Positions 11,650 through 24,623 are shown, counted from the first letter of the stretch. The stretch is DNA of 64,000 bases from Epiperipatus broadwayi (GCA_028023455.1 JAQFVV010000205.1:1719353-1783352), one strand, 5' to 3'. Numbers and translations: made by a program. Notes: a model not told the origin generated them from the letters alone.

Positions 11650-12060
11650 ACCTGTAGAGATTCCAACCTTCACTAATGACTTTATTGAGTCTTTCAATGT
11701 TCAGTCACTGTAGTCATAGGTTTAATGTTCATCAATTATATGGTTTATGGTTCATGTTTGTTCATGTCTACATAAATCAATGGTTGTTAAATTGCATTTA
11801 TGAAGCAGACAATGACCATGGATTATCCTGAGTCTATCAATGAGACTGATTGTATTTAGGAAGATCAAATCTTGTTGGATTTATGACTGAATCTGGAGAA
11901 ATTTCTTTGGAACACCTTTTACACCATAATTCTTTGATTGTAGATACTTAATTGAACATCCAAAATAGAATCTTGATTTGTGATGAGCATTAAATGGTGA
12001 AACTATATCTTGAATTATTAGCAAATCTGGTTTTGACAGAGCAATGTGTTTAAAAAACAA
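11650..12060 (+). repeat. Dispersed repeat family A, copy 2
   Basis: Same block order as at 1-310: CCTGTAGAGATTCCAACC, GGTTTATGGTTCATGTTTG, TACATAAATCAATGGTTG, ATGGATTATCCTGAGTCTAT, then a final TGGTGAAACTATATC block. Better preserved at its 5' end than copy 1. Confidence 0.6.
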
Positions 12061-12212
12061 GAAGCCATTGAAAGGGAGTAAACTTGAGTATAACAGTAAT
12101 ATTTCTCATGATAATAATTAACTGAGTATTCTGAAGTTTAATATTGGTTCTTTTTCCCCAACATGGATTCATCTATAAAATATATTAGTGTTAAGGAAGC
12201 TGTCTATAAAGT

Positions 12213-12800
12213 GCTTACATCACATGATCACCATTTCATATGCCACACAAGCTATTAAAACAATAGCAAACTCTTCATATAGAAGTGTCACCCAGTGCAA
12301 GACTTAATAATCAATGGCTGCAAGAAGGTTTGCGCATTAAATCCCTATCTAATGCTATTCATCCAATATCCCTAGACTAATTTCTAATTTGTTGCTTTCA
12401 TCAATGAGGAGACATAGATCTGATAGCACTGCTTCTAGATCTTGGGATCTAATTTAATCCTTCAGCAGCCTGATAAAAACACAACAATATTTTCAATCCA
12501 AGCTCATGCACTTGTATAGTCATATAAATTTGAACCCAGTTCAGTATTTATATGTTTTGATATATTTGGGTTTCAGATCTAGATGACCATGGAGGTGAAT
12601 GAGCTTGGTTTGAAAACATTGTTATGTTTTCATCTTGGGTTCATAGCTTTATAATTAACTAAAGACATAAAAGGTGGCTTCTGGAGGGTTGCATTAGATA
12701 ACTAAGATGTAGATGCAATACTCTCAGTTCCAAGGCTCCTCACTGATGAAAGCCACAAACTAGGCTCTAACTTTTTACAAACTCCCAGGCAATCAACCAT
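12213..12800. repeat. Hammerhead-bearing foldback family, locus 1 (decayed)
   Basis: The left - copy begins with the family tail (ACATCACATGATCACC) and carries a dead core on the - strand (TTGATGA, 12404-12398, with GAAAT-TA-GTC). The right + copy carries CTGATGA at 12743-12749 but has lost the GAAAC and cleavage half. The two arms are inverted relative to each other, as at the other five loci. Confidence 0.6.
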
Positions 12801-15099
12801 TCAATTATTTATTGTACTGATTTCCTGAATGCTTTATGTTATGATTTTCCAATGTCATTTGTCCTGAACAGATGAGTACAATGCCATATTAATTTTAATA
12901 AAACCTTTTTTTTTTGTTAATCATCCAAATGCTGATGATCAAAGACAATATCAACAGGGTGATGATATTTCCATAGGTAGTTGAACTTGTGAAAGTCTAG
13001 AAATAATCCCTGAACACATTTTTTTTTTTAGGGTAATCTTTTTAATTTTTCTTTGATGCACATGTTTGAATTTTCTTTCCATATTATATCTCATTTTAGA
13101 TTCATTCTACAAATACCCTTGATCATTTTTATGTTACGATTGTGAAATTATATTTTGTTTTTTTTGCAACATATATATTTTTAAATTGTTTCAAACTGAG
13201 TCAAAATCTTGAATATCAGAAATAGTAATCATTTTGTTAAGCTCAAAATACTGAATAGTTGGCATAATAATACCCTTAATATTAATACTCATTAAAATTT
13301 TCTTAAGAATAGTCACAGAGTAGAATACTGGAATATGGAAACTATTTTTTGAAACAGAAGAATATATTTGTCACTTGCTGTTAAATAACAGCTTTCAAAT
13401 CCTTTCAGTACCATGCACAGTTTAATAGAGTAATCGATTCATGAGCTTGAAGATTGTGGATCAATTCCCAGCATATATCAGGTAAATGAATTGAATGGAT
13501 TTATGGTGATTAAACTGCTATTTTGGTGCTCATTTTATCATCTGACATGAAAATCTGGCTGTATAAATATTATTTTTGTATAATTCTTTTATTGTAGTAT
13601 AGCTGATACCTGCCAAGATATCGAACCTACTAAATAATGTTTTTATTTACATATATAAAAGCAAAAAAATGCACTAGAAAGTAAAAAAAAATTTTTTCCC
13701 AGCATTCTCGATATTCTTGATATTATGCAACTAAATGAAAAATGTGTGATGCTCATTTTGAGAAATAGTCTTAAGAATATTTGTAAATATGGTCACTGAA
13801 AACTTTTATTTTGGCATATGATACCAAGAATGCATGAAAGCAAAAGAAAATTAAATTTTTACTTTTTAGTGCATTACATGAATAAAAGCATTTCCTTAAT
13901 TTTTTGCTTAGTCTACATTTTAGTTTTATATAGTTCCCGAAATTAAGTTTAATATTTCTAGATTACAGTCCCAGTACCGAATTCTGTATAAAATTTAAAT
14001 TTTTCGCTAATTTTTTGTAAAACTATCTGCAAGCTCTCAAAAAAATGTTTTATCATCGGAATACATATTATAACGGGATGGGAAATAGATGGTGGTCATA
14101 TCTGGGGTGATGGAAAAACATCGTCAAACCCTAAGCACAAAATATTTCATATAATGAAATTTACGAAAAATATATTTAAGATTTAAGTAAGATATTCAAG
14201 ATAATGTTTATTATCAAAAAATATATAATTAATTTGATATATTACAAAAGATTTCATATATTAACGAGAGCATGAGATCCTTGAAATCTCTGTGAGATCA
14301 GCCCAGTTAACTCCTTAGAGCAACTATAAATATAATTATAAATTCCACCAGCAGTATCAATAAGTAAAAGTAAGTAATAGTAATGCTCAAAAGAAATAAT
14401 CATCCATCATCATGAATGACCAACAATTAAACTAAATCAACAGTCAATCTTGTGACTGGTTTTGAAATATAAATCAATAGTCAATCTGGTGACTGGATTT
14501 AAAATGGGTCTACTGTAGACCGGGCCAAATATTTAGCCTTTCCCAACTTGGAACAATTATTTAAACATAATTTGGATGCACAAACTTTATTGCTAATCCA
14601 TCTGACTACATAACCATAAAAACAATAATGATGGGATATTAAAACATGCTGATCATCATCAATGCTCTGGCTATTTAGTACCATTAATGTACTGGCCAAC
14701 TAAATTTAAATTCTGATAGAGATTAAACTAAACTAAAACAAAATGTAATGCATGAGCTTTGAAGAATATAATCCTCACATCAAAACCAGGACAGTGTCAT
14801 ACTGGAATGCCCATAAACACTAATGTACACCCCCTTTTATATATCAGACTTGTGCACGAATCTAGCTCAGTGAACATAAGCTCTATTACTGTATTGTGAC
14901 CAAGAGATAATGTGATACGTATAATATTCTAAAACTTGAGAATTAAGTTGCTGGAATAATATTAACAACGAAATACAAGTTTATTAATAACACAGGTCTT
15001 TAGAATAAGGCTATGCACATATTAATTAAGCCTGATTTTGATTAACATACACTAATAATAAAAATTATCAAATGATTTACGTGATTAATATATAAAATT

Positions 15100-16040
15100 C
15101 AAGTTATTACATTATGATTTATATATATGTTCCATATAGGCACACAAGCACATTTTACTATTACACGAATAGTCTTCAATTGGCATTTAATAAAATTTTA
15201 AAAAATTAAATTTTACATATGTGTTCTATTTGACACTCATTGATATTTTTGCACATATATGTGCAGTACAATTGATTTAGATTTCAATCATCATACAAAA
15301 CACAATAAATGATTAAAATATACCTATATGTGTTGATTAATACAAAAATAAAATTTAATTTCTTACATTGTGATTTATAGATATGTTCCAATATACCACA
15401 CCTATATATATCCACACACAAACGTGGTGGAATATTTAAAAAAAATGAACGTATTTGAATTTATGAAAATAATATTAAAAAAGTATTTCATGATTAATTC
15501 CATTTGGAAAACGTACATAAAACACCCATATATGTGTATCAATAAAAATATAGATGATATGAACCAGTTATCAAATTCTCTCGTAACAGTTTACTATCTT
15601 TTTTACTTCTTTAAATAATACCAATTTCTTGACTGCTTATAAAGGTTAAATCTTCCAGCAGATATATTTTATTATTTAATATTGTCATAAATCTATAAAT
15701 GAAATTCAGTTTTATACATATTTAACATACATGTGTGTGCGTATTGAATTGCAGGCACACTATAGCATATATTTCATTTTTATCAAAATAAAATCATTAA
15801 TTTTATAATACGTAATTAATTCTTGATTTAACATATGTTGTGCACATTGGCTTTTATCTTATATATTTTAACTTGGCATGATAATAAAATTATTAAAATA
15901 TACATTTTCACAATTAAATTCAGTATTGAAAATATATATAAAAAAAATATGAATCATGTTATTTAATTCTAAAATAACATTGACTGCTTGACCGTTGATA
16001 AAAGTAAAGTCTTCCATCAAGTATATTTTTATTTTTTTTG
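15100..16040 (+). repeat. Degenerate tandem repeat region
   Basis: Similar phrases recur at a few hundred bp spacing: TTACATTATGATTTATA...ATGTTCC at 15109 and 15364, and TTGACTGCTTAT...CTTCCAGCA...ATATATTTT at about 15628 and 15980. It is AT-rich with several CATATATGTG dyads. Likely an old minisatellite. Confidence 0.35.
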
Positions 16041-17705
16041 TTACTTTTTGACAGGTTACTCTAAAAGATTTTTTTATTTTATTTTTTTTTTTAAAAAAAA
16101 ACTGGATGGTAATTAATTAATTCTTTACTCTTAAATTTTTAATTCAAATTCAAACAAAATTATTTATTTGTTTTAGCTTTTTTTAAAAAAATATAGATTT
16201 TAAACAATTTAAAATCTTGTTTTATATATGTATGACTGTCATAGGTCACTCTTAACTATAATATTCTATAGAATTTAAAATATAAATTTCAAAATGTCAT
16301 TTGTTTTCTCAATAAATGGTTTTAAACAAAAGCATTCTATTATATAGCTCATTTTTAGAATGTCATTTCAAAAATGAATTATTTAAAACAATGCACATTT
16401 TATATATATGTGTGACAGGATGCATTTGTCTGTGGTTTCTTGCGTGTATACACAGTAGCATATGTCTAACGAATTATTCATTAAGTGATGAGATTCCCTT
16501 GGTGAGTTGGTCTTGAATTGTCATCATTGAGATAGGTATAGTTCAGGTAAGTAGGTTTGCAGTGATACCCATCTGCCTAGGGCTTGATGGGCTTTAGGCC
16601 AGCAAGCTGTCTTGTCCTTGTCCATATTTGTACAGGCTAATTGATCCATTAGAAGTGGATCTGGCTTCATGTGAATCAAAACTCCAGCATATAGAAATAG
16701 TAGACTGTTTATGGACTTGCCCTTCTTGCATTCTTACATATTCATGGTAGCTCTATATAACTCTGGAAACCATCTTTGCAGCTAGCTATTCTGCTACAGC
16801 TACCAACTACTGCATCTATCTACTTCACCAAATTCTTCTAGTCACAAAACTTCTAATCTTTTTATCAACTCTTTTTATGAGTCAGCTTAGGGGTGACAAA
16901 ACCACGTCAAAAATTGTTTTCAATTACAATGTTTTTTTATTTCTCTTAATTAACAATAATTTTAATCTCTTCCAAAGCACTTTTAATTAAAAGTTACATT
17001 TTGGAAATTTTATCAAAGATTTTTAAAAATAGATAATAGAAATGTTTACAATTATCAGATCTGTTATCATAATACATGATTGTTTTTTTAATTTCAAAAT
17101 CAGAATTCAATAAAAATATTTATTAGACGTTTTAAAATGTTCATAACAAAATTTTGTTTTCAATTCAAAATTATTTAACCCTTTAATGTTTTATTCCAAG
17201 AAGTGTAGAAAAATATCTACAAAAATTATGCCTGTTTACTTCTACTTTTCCTTTCAACTTTATATATATTTGTGCACACACACTATATTATTGTGTGCCA
17301 TATAAGAAAACTGTTATAATATATACACAAAGTTTTGACGAGATTGGAAATTGAGAAGTAAGTGAAAATTGAATTGAGTTACAAAATTTCATCCGATAGA
17401 TAGACAAACAGAGTGAGTTAAATAAAAGTGTATAATAAAAAAAATGTATTCCACTTAATGATTATACCTGGCGACTTTCCCAATTTACTTACTAATTAAA
17501 TAAATTAGCAAAACATTTTTAATTTACTTTTTAGATATAGTTGAGCACATTTTCTATGTGATCTAAAGACCAAGATGTTAATAAAAATGAAAAGGAAAAA
17601 CAAAAATTAAATAATAATTAAAATATAATTTATTTTAAATATTTACTTTATGTATATAATTATATTTGTTTAATCATAGGTGATTTTCTATTTTTAAATT
17701 TCTAG

Positions 17706-17860
17706 TTGGTCGAAATAAAAGCAAAAGCTCCCCTCATGATGATTTCTTTGATGACCATCAAGATACTGACTGTCCCAACCAGTACCAGCAGGAAGATGTT
17801 CTTGTTATTTCAATGGGCAACCCTGCTCGTGAATGTCCAGGAATGCTTCCTGAACACAAA
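17706..17860 (+). CDS. GAPVD1: GAPVD1 exon, linker with EDVLVIS motif
   Basis: Acceptor AAATTTCTAG at 17696-17705, donor GTAAAG at 17861. 155 bases, phase 1 in and phase 0 out, joining the preceding exon after a 14 kb intron. The protein starts with a basic VGRNKSKSS stretch, then an acidic DDFFDDHQD run, and ends with EDVLVISMG...PGMLPEHK. The EDVLVIS block followed by a PGM motif is a recognisable family signature. No catalytic domain is expected here. The open frame continuing to 18064 is intronic read-through. Confidence 0.9.
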
Positions 17861-18128
17861 GTAAAGGATTTATTTCTATTAGTTTTAAAATTTATGTTCT
17901 GTAGTTTACTTATTTATATATCTATATTTTTTATTATCAGTTCAATTGCTATTTTAGATATAAATAAAGCATTTAATAGTAATAAAACAATCAATATCAA
18001 CTGGAAACCTTTTTTTGATTCCCAAGGAAGGTTTCCGATTGAAAATGGTTATGCAATTAATTGAAAGTATTTCTTCATTTTATAATCGATATGGATATTT
18101 TATTTGACTTACAAAGACATATTTAATT

Positions 18129-18600
18129 TTAATCAAAAGGAAATTACACCCAATACACATGCGCTGTAATATTTTATTACCTCAACGATAGTTTATTGAG
18201 TATGAAGGATACTCTCAAACTAAAGCTCAAGATAAAGTCTTTAAAAATAGAGTTACATTAATTCTAATACTTCATGATATTAACAGGCAGTAGATTGGAA
18301 ACTTTACCAATTGTTAATGGATGGACTAAAGTTAATGGATGTAAAATAATTAAGGAAAGACCTTCACACTATCATTCCGAGATGCTTTTTATTGGCCTAT
18401 ATAAATGAATTTAGGTACAAAGATAAGTCAGCCGCTCTTATCTTTTCGAAGTCTATTTTATACTTTACTTGAGAATATTTTTTGTACTCAACAAAACATC
18501 ACTGAAGTATTAAAACAATATTACAGCGCATGAGTATAGGATATAATTTCTTTTCTGCTTAAAATTACATAAGAATACTGTACTAGTGAATTAAATAGAG
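18129..18600. mobile_element. Foldback insert with 20-bp target duplication
   Basis: The identical 20-mer TTACAAAGACATATTTAATT lies at 18109-18128 and 18601-18620. Inside, an inverted pair sits near both ends: ATGCGCTGTAATATT (about 18160) and AATATTACAGCGCAT (about 18520), with further pairing outward. No coding capacity. A 20-bp duplication suggests target-primed reverse transcription rather than a cut-and-paste transposase. Confidence 0.6.
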
Positions 18601-18744
18601 TTACAAAGACATATTTAATTCATCTTTAAAGCAATGTAGATTCTAATGCTGAATATATGACTTCAGCTCAAAGTCTATGTAGAATAGTATCGTTCACATT
18701 TATTAAAAAATGGCATTTGTTCATTTAGCGTAGCTATTAATAAA

Positions 18745-18965
18745 ATGCAAAGGCACTACAAAGATTCTAACCAGAAGATAGATTCTTTAGTGGCTTTATT
18801 AAGTTCTTCGGTTTTAGATTATTAACTATACTGTTCATGGTTTGTGTTTGTCCACATCTACTAGGTTAAAGGCTGTTCATTTCCATTTTCGGGATTAAGG
18901 AATACAATGGTCATAGGTTGTTCTGAATCTGTTGATGAGATTCCAATATTTATATACATTTATAT
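18745..18965 (+). repeat. Dispersed repeat family A, copy 3
   Basis: Contains AAAGATTCTAACCAGAAGATAG, GGCTTTATTAAG, GTTCATGGTTTGTGTTTGTC and GTTGTTCTGAATCTGTTGATGAG in family order. Ends just before the RTE LINE. Confidence 0.55.
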
Positions 18966-19620
18966 ATATTCGTAATAAATTTAACACAGGGAGTGATCAT
19001 CGATAAATAAGATGTAAGATACATGTTAATGGAAAACTAGAGAGACAAAAATTACTAAGAAAAACCAATATTTACAGTTGATATTCCTAATCTTCAGAAA
19101 CATTCTAATGAATTTAAATTAGAACTTACAAATCAGTTTCAAGTATTAGTAGATTTTGAACATGATTCAGATTTGAATGAAATTAATATGAAAATAACTG
19201 ATACACTTTTAAAAACTGCAACAAAGATAGCTCATAGAAAAAGCAGCAATTGACCAATAAAATTTCTACTAAGACTAGAGAATTTATGAAGAAAAGAAGA
19301 CATATGAAGATATACAAAAATGATGCATTAAAAAGGATTGAATATCACGAATTTTGTAAAATGGTGCGGAAAAGAGTTAAATATAATATAAGAAAGTATA
19401 ATTGTGAATTAGCAAGGAAAGCTGTAGAAAAGAATAAAAGTCTCAAGAGTGTAAATCAACATTTTGGTATTGGTAGGAAATTTATATCTGCAATAAGAAT
19501 AAAAGATGGAATTATTAATATAAAAAGAGAGATGTCATCATGAAATGGTTAGAAGACTTTTATTAAGAATTATATAGTAATAAAGAACAATTACCTCCTA
19601 TATCTATTACATCTTCTGAA

Positions 19621-20442
19621 TTGCCCAGAATTTTTAATGAAGTGAGATATGCATTTAAACATATGAAGAAAGAAAAGGCTCCAGATAATGATGGAATTAT
19701 AATTGATATATTAAACGAAGCAGGTGAAGAAATAGAAAATTTTTTAGCAAAGTTATATACCAAATGTCTAAATGATAAAGATGTACCAGATAATTGGAAG
19801 AATGCAGTATTAATATTAATATTTAAAAAGGATGACAAAGAAGATATTAGATCTATCAGGCTTCATTCAGTTTTATATAAAATTTTTACCAAGATAACTA
19901 CAACTCGTCTGCAGAGAACACTGGATTTCCACCAACCAAGAGAACAAGCTGGATTTAAAAGTGGTTTTAGTACAGTAGATCATATCCAGGTATTGAGAGA
20001 AGTTATAGAAAGGACAAATGAATATGAGTTGCCATTATGCTTTGGATTTGTAGATTATGAAAAGACATTTGATTCTATAAACATTTCTTCAGTGATTAAA
20101 GCATTGGATCATCAAGGTATAGATCCAGGATATTGTCATATTTTAAAGAATATTTATAAAAATGCAACAGCAACAATTAGATTACATAATGATACTGGAA
20201 AAGTCAACATTGAGAAAGGTGTAAGACAAGGTGACTCCATATCTCCAAAACTTTTTACAGCAGTGCTGCAAGAAGTATTTTGTGGATTAAAATGGGAAGC
20301 TAAAGGAGTGAAAATAAATGGAGAGTATTTAAGTCATTTAGATTTTGCAGATGATGTAGTTGTTTTTGCAAATAATGCTTTCGAGCTGCAGGAAATGTTG
20401 CAGGAGTTATCAGATGAAAGTAGGACTAAAAATAAATGTTAA
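19621..20442 (+). pseudogene. RTE LINE reverse transcriptase core
   Basis: 273 residues contain the full set of RT blocks: KKEKAPDNDGI, DVPDNWKNAVLILIFKK, REQAGFKSGFSTVDHI, FGFVDYEKTFDSI (motif A; usually KAFDS), VRQGDSISPKLF and HLDFADDVVVFA (motif C, both Asp present). It ends at a stop 20442 by frameshift; the next frame continues KINVKKT-x-VMFNGLTQNM. Catalytic residues are intact, but the frame shift and downstream stops make the copy dead. Confidence 0.8.
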
Positions 20443-21100
20443 AAAGACTAATGTTTAATGGATTAACTCAAAATATGAAAATAAAGATTGATTGTGATGA
20501 GTTAGAAGATGTTAACAGTTACAAATATCTTGGTCAGATTATTAATACAGATGGAAACATAATGGATTAAATTAATCATAGAATTAAACTTTTTTGGAGT
20601 ACTTTTGGTAGAAATAACTTGATACTTAAAGGAAATATGTCTATGTGTTTGAAAAGGAAGGTTTTTAATAAATATGTTTTACCAGTTCTTATTTATGGAT
20701 CTGAGGCTTGGACCTGTAACAGAAGAGCAATCCAGAGACTTCAGACCACTCAAAGAAGTATGGAAAGATGCATGTTGGGAGTAACAAGAAGAGATCGAAA
20801 ATGTAATATATGGGTAAGAGAATAAACGGGTGTTACTGACCTCATTGAAAAAATTGAAAGACTGAAGTGGAGTTGGGCCGGACACATTACCAGAAGAGAT
20901 GATAATAGATGGACAATTGAAATCTTAAACTGGATTCCAAGAGATTGTAAAAAACCCAGAAAGAGACCACATATGAGATAGATGGATGAAATAAGAAAGT
21001 AAGCAGGGGTGATGTGGAGAAGAGAAGCTAACGATTGGAGAAGATGGATTGAACTTGGAGAGACCTTCATCCTGCAGTGGATTGATGATGGTTGATGATG
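20443..21100 (+). pseudogene. RTE LINE C-terminal region, several stops
   Basis: Includes SYKYLGQIINTDGN, VLPVLIYGSEAWT, LQTTQRSMERCMLGVTRRDR, RLKWSWAGHITRRDDNRW and a RRWIELGETFILQW end. This is the usual C-terminal order for RTE-like elements of molluscs and cnidarians. Stops at about 20570, 20825, 20980 and 21003 interrupt it. Confidence 0.7.
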
Positions 21101-21387
21101 ATAATGATATATTTGTTAAAACTATGTTTGGTTTTATTATTGTTTAATGGATTTTAATTGGTGGTGGATTTTAGTCTGCATGAATCAACCTGTCTTTTTT
21201 TATAACAAACATTAAATCAGTGACAGTATTTATGTTAAAGAAAGAATCAATGACTGATGATTTAGGTGCAAATTTTGGATTTATTTTTGGTTATAGATAA
21301 TTGGAAGTATTTTACATAGTTAGAAAAATCATCTTTACATTTTTTCTACAAACTGGAAAAATTTATGTCCGGCAATCAAAAAAAAAG

Positions 21388-22460
21388 CTAAGACTCACAT
21401 TGCATTTTTCTAAATTCAAGATATTCAATCCTTCTTAATGCATTATTTTTGTATATCTTTATATTCCTTCTTTTCTTCATAAATTCTCTAGTCTCAGTAA
21501 AAAATTTATTGGTCAATTGCTGCTTTTTTCTACCAGCTATCTTTGTTGTAGTTTTTAAAAGTGTATCAGTTATTTTCTTATTAATTTCATTCAAATCTGG
21601 ATCATGTTCAAAATGTACTAATACTTGAAACTGTTTTGTAAGCTCTAATTTTCTGAAGATTAGGAATATCAACTGTAAATATTGTTTTTCTTAATAATTT
21701 TTGTTTCTCTAGTTACATCTTACTAATCGATGATCACTTTCTGCATTAAATTTATTAAGAACATTGCAATCTTGAAATATGTATTTTCTGTTAGTCAAAA
21801 TATAGTCCAATTCTGCTGTACCTTCATTTGGATGCTTCTATGTCCATTTTCTTTTAACATTTTTTTCAAAAAAAGAATTCATAATATAAAGTTTTTCTTT
21901 TTCTGCAAATTCCACAAGTCTGTCCTCTTTCATTTCTATTACCATAACCAAAATTGTCTACAGCACTTTCATCTTTCATTTGTTTACCAATTCTAGCATT
22001 AAAGTCTTCCATAACAATTTTCAAATGTTGTTTACTCTGATCAAAAACCTTTTGAACACCCATATAATAAAAATCTTCTACTACTTCATTACTATGGGAA
22101 TTTGTTGAGGCATAAATCTGAATTATTTGCATTTGGTATCTGCTATTAAGTTGTATAACTAATCTTGCCACTCTGTCTGATACACCATCAATCTCCACAA
22201 TGTTGTTTTTTCACTTTTTATTTATAATGAATCCTACTCCACTTGTAGTTCCAATATTTATGCCTTTATAGTAGAGTACATTTTCACTTTTTAAATCAAT
22301 TGTCTCTTCACCTTTGCTTCTAACTTCACAAAGACCAATAATAGCCCATTTAATGTAAGATAGTTCTTCTCAGTAATATGACTCAAATATTATTTGAATC
22401 TCTGCTGGATATTCTTGAATTAGTCAGAAATCAGTATCATCCTTTAGCATTTCTCAGGAT
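21388..22460 (-). mobile_element. RTE-type LINE 5' half (APE endonuclease), - strand
   Basis: Reading 22460 to 21388 gives GLCEVRSKGEE, GVGFIINKK, IVMEDFNARIGK, FGYGNRNERGQ, TAELDYILTNRK and ESDHRLV, the apurinic-type endonuclease of RTE LINEs. It then enters the same linker found on + at 19080 (LELTKQFQVLVHFEHD) and stops abruptly at 21388. It overlaps the + copy's start in sequence by about 270-600 bp, so these are two copies, not halves of one. Confidence 0.75.
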
Positions 22461-22639
22461 TTTAAAATATTTTTTTCATTGTAAATAATTAGTATGTTTA
22501 TGAACATTGCCCCAGTGTTATATAATTCCATCACATTTAGCCATAAAATTAGTTTATTACAAATATTGATTTGTAAGTGTTTTTGTTGACACGAAGATTT
22601 TCACGGATTACAGATAATAATGATATGCTTTGTGAGTTT

Positions 22640-23095
22640 GTCTGTGTATGTTTTTGATAATGAATAAACTGTTGTTTCGATTTGATCACCCAAGCCATAA
22701 ACTGAGTGATGAATAGAATATTATAAAGATGATTGTAGAAATGCTGTAATCATTGGTTTATAACAATGTAAAAATTCCACCAATAGAAAAACAGGTATAT
22801 AAAACTGTAAAAAAAGGGTCAGATATTTTTTAGAATAATGTTTTTTAAAAATTTCTTCCAAATAAGAGGAAGTTTGCATGTGTCATCACGTATATATATA
22901 TCTGATCCTTTTTTTTTACAGTTTTATATACCTGTTTTTCTATTGGTGGAACTTTAACATTGTTATAAACCAGTGATTATAGCCCCTCTACAATCATCCT
23001 TATAATATTATATTCATCGCCCAGTTTATAGCTTGTGTAATCATGCCAAAATGTCAATATATTCATTATCAAAATCATACATGGATGAACCCGCA
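22640..23095. repeat. Inverted repeat, about 190-bp arms
   Basis: The left arm (22640-22832) and right arm (22902-23095) are mutual reverse complements with scattered differences; for example CCACCAATAGAAAAACAGG (left) and CCTGTTTTTCTATTGGTGG (right). The spacer is about 70 bp. A transcript would form a long hairpin. No coding capacity; MITE-like. Confidence 0.65.
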
Positions 23096-23499
23096 AAATA
23101 TATTATTTATATATATATTTTATGAAACATATTTTCGGAATAACCATGCTTAATAAATAAATTTCATAAAACATCTTTTACCCATGAAAACATTCATTTC
23201 AACATATATATGTGTGTATATGGAGAGATGAATGGGTGGTTGGGCAGACTCAGATAAAAAGATAAAAGTATATATAGGTAGATAGATAGATACATAGGCA
23301 AATAAAGAGATTGTAAATTATACGATCTTTTAAAAGATTAGTCTTTAAATGCAAATAACAGTCTAAAAATGGGGCATAAGTATAATAAAAAAATGTTTGT
23401 TTTTATTCTAATAAGAAGAAATAATAGTTTTAAATATATCATTTATTTATTGTTTAGTGTATGTATTTTTTTTGTGTGTGTGCCAGTTTAACTATTAAC

Positions 23500-23760
23500 A
23501 AAATATGAAAAGACCTGCAGAGATTTCTACCCGGAAATAGATTCAACAATGGTTTTGTCAAGACCTTCAGATCTCCCTCTATAGCCATAGATTTGGCTGT
23601 CCTTAATTACATGGATCATAGGTTTGGTTTGTCCATATTTACATAGATCAATGATTGTTTAATTCTATTTATGAAGCAGATGAGGAAAGACCATGGGTTA
23701 TACTGAATCTATTGATAAGAATCCAGTTAGCTTTATTGGAATTGTGATGCATATACTTTA
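23500..23760 (+). repeat. Dispersed repeat family A, copy 4
   Basis: Contains CCTGCAGAGATTTCTACCC, GGTTTGGTTTGTCC, ACATAGATCAATGATTG, GAAGCAGATGAGGAAAGACC and TTATACTGAATCTATTGAT. The longest and clearest of the four copies at its 3' part. Confidence 0.6.
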
Positions 23761-24400
23761 CAGACAGCTTTCTTAGCTTTAGCATATTTTTCTGGAGGAA
23801 TGCTGTGCTCCTGTTTGGAGGAAAAACTTTAAACTTCTGGATACTCACTGCCATGATAAATATTACTGGTATACTTAAGTCTGCTCGTTTATAAGGGCTT
23901 CCCATTCTTATATTTATTCCAGATATCAGAAGAGAAGTTACTTCACACTAAATGTGTTAGAAGCTGTTAAATAGATCGAACTTGCTAATAACTCGAAGTT
24001 ATTGTTTCATTAACTAAGACTTGTCTCAAATCAAAATCTTTTTGGGAAGTGAAGAAGTGTGGTAAAAAAATTGAATTCTTACAATGTTCTAATCAATTTT
24101 TTTTTTTCATATCAAACGCTAGAAATAGAATTTTTAAAACAATAATCAATTACAAACCATGCTGAAAACTTCATAACTAACTGAATATGAACATTCACAA
24201 AAGTATAAAGCACAAAAATACGAAAAACAATTAAAAAAATTTGATCTAAAAATTAAATATCTGGTTATTTGATACATAGAAGTGAAAAAAAAAGATATAT
24301 TGCATAAGATTTACTGCCATTTCACATTTCAAAGCAGTTTACATAGTCAGCTAATGCAGTTAACTTTAAAAATCTGAAATATACGTTTTGTCAACAGTAT

Positions 24401-24623
24401 CAGTGAAAAGGTGATTGGTTTCTCTCCAAGCTGCTTGCAGCGCCATCTCTGAATCAACACGTATAATCTAATGACAGTTCAGTTATTCGTCACAAAAAAT
24501 TTAAAGTGCTAGTGTGTCTGGTTCTCGTGAGACACATTAGTAATTTGTAATAGGTAGCCAATATGCATTGATTCAGAGATGATGCAGCAAGCAGTTTGGA
24601 GAGAGAATTACTCACCTTTTCCT
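24401..24623. repeat. Foldback repeat family B, copy 2
   Basis: A compact copy with both ends: CAGTGAAAAGGTGATTGG at 24401 and its mirror TCACCTTTTCC at about 24612, with CATCTCTGAATCAAC mirrored by TTGATTCAGAGATGATG. Arms of about 65 bp, middle about 95 bp. Confidence 0.65.

Larger units (their letters stand above)
3640..17705 (+). other. GAPVD1 intron 2 (14,066 bp)
   Basis: GTAAGA...TTTCTAG. Holds the PLE/LINE insertion (4532-8028), a GC-richer island at 8480-9240, foldback repeat family B (9830-10235), family A copy 2 (11650-12060) and a hammerhead family locus (12213-12800). From 12800 to 17700 I see only AT-rich sequence with degenerate repeats and a (TA)n(GA)n microsatellite is at 4213-4243. 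Short open frames here are chance. Confidence 0.8.
18990..21112 (+). mobile_element. RTE-type LINE, 5'-truncated, + strand
   Basis: Begins near GATCATCGAT, which encodes the SDH end of the endonuclease in the - strand relative, and runs through linker, RT and C-terminus to an ILQWIDDG end followed by a TGATGATGATAATGA tail, typical of RTE-clade 3' ends. The linker (about 19080-19560) has many frameshifts. The RT and C-terminal parts are given separately. Confidence 0.75.

Noticed and set aside
13419-13510. tRNA-like segment with GGATCAATTCC
   Set aside because: Only one weak box; no second box at the right distance and no repeat partner.
15100-16040. CRISPR-like or regulatory array
   Set aside because: Repeats are degenerate, AT-rich, of uneven length and in an animal intron; better read as an old minisatellite.
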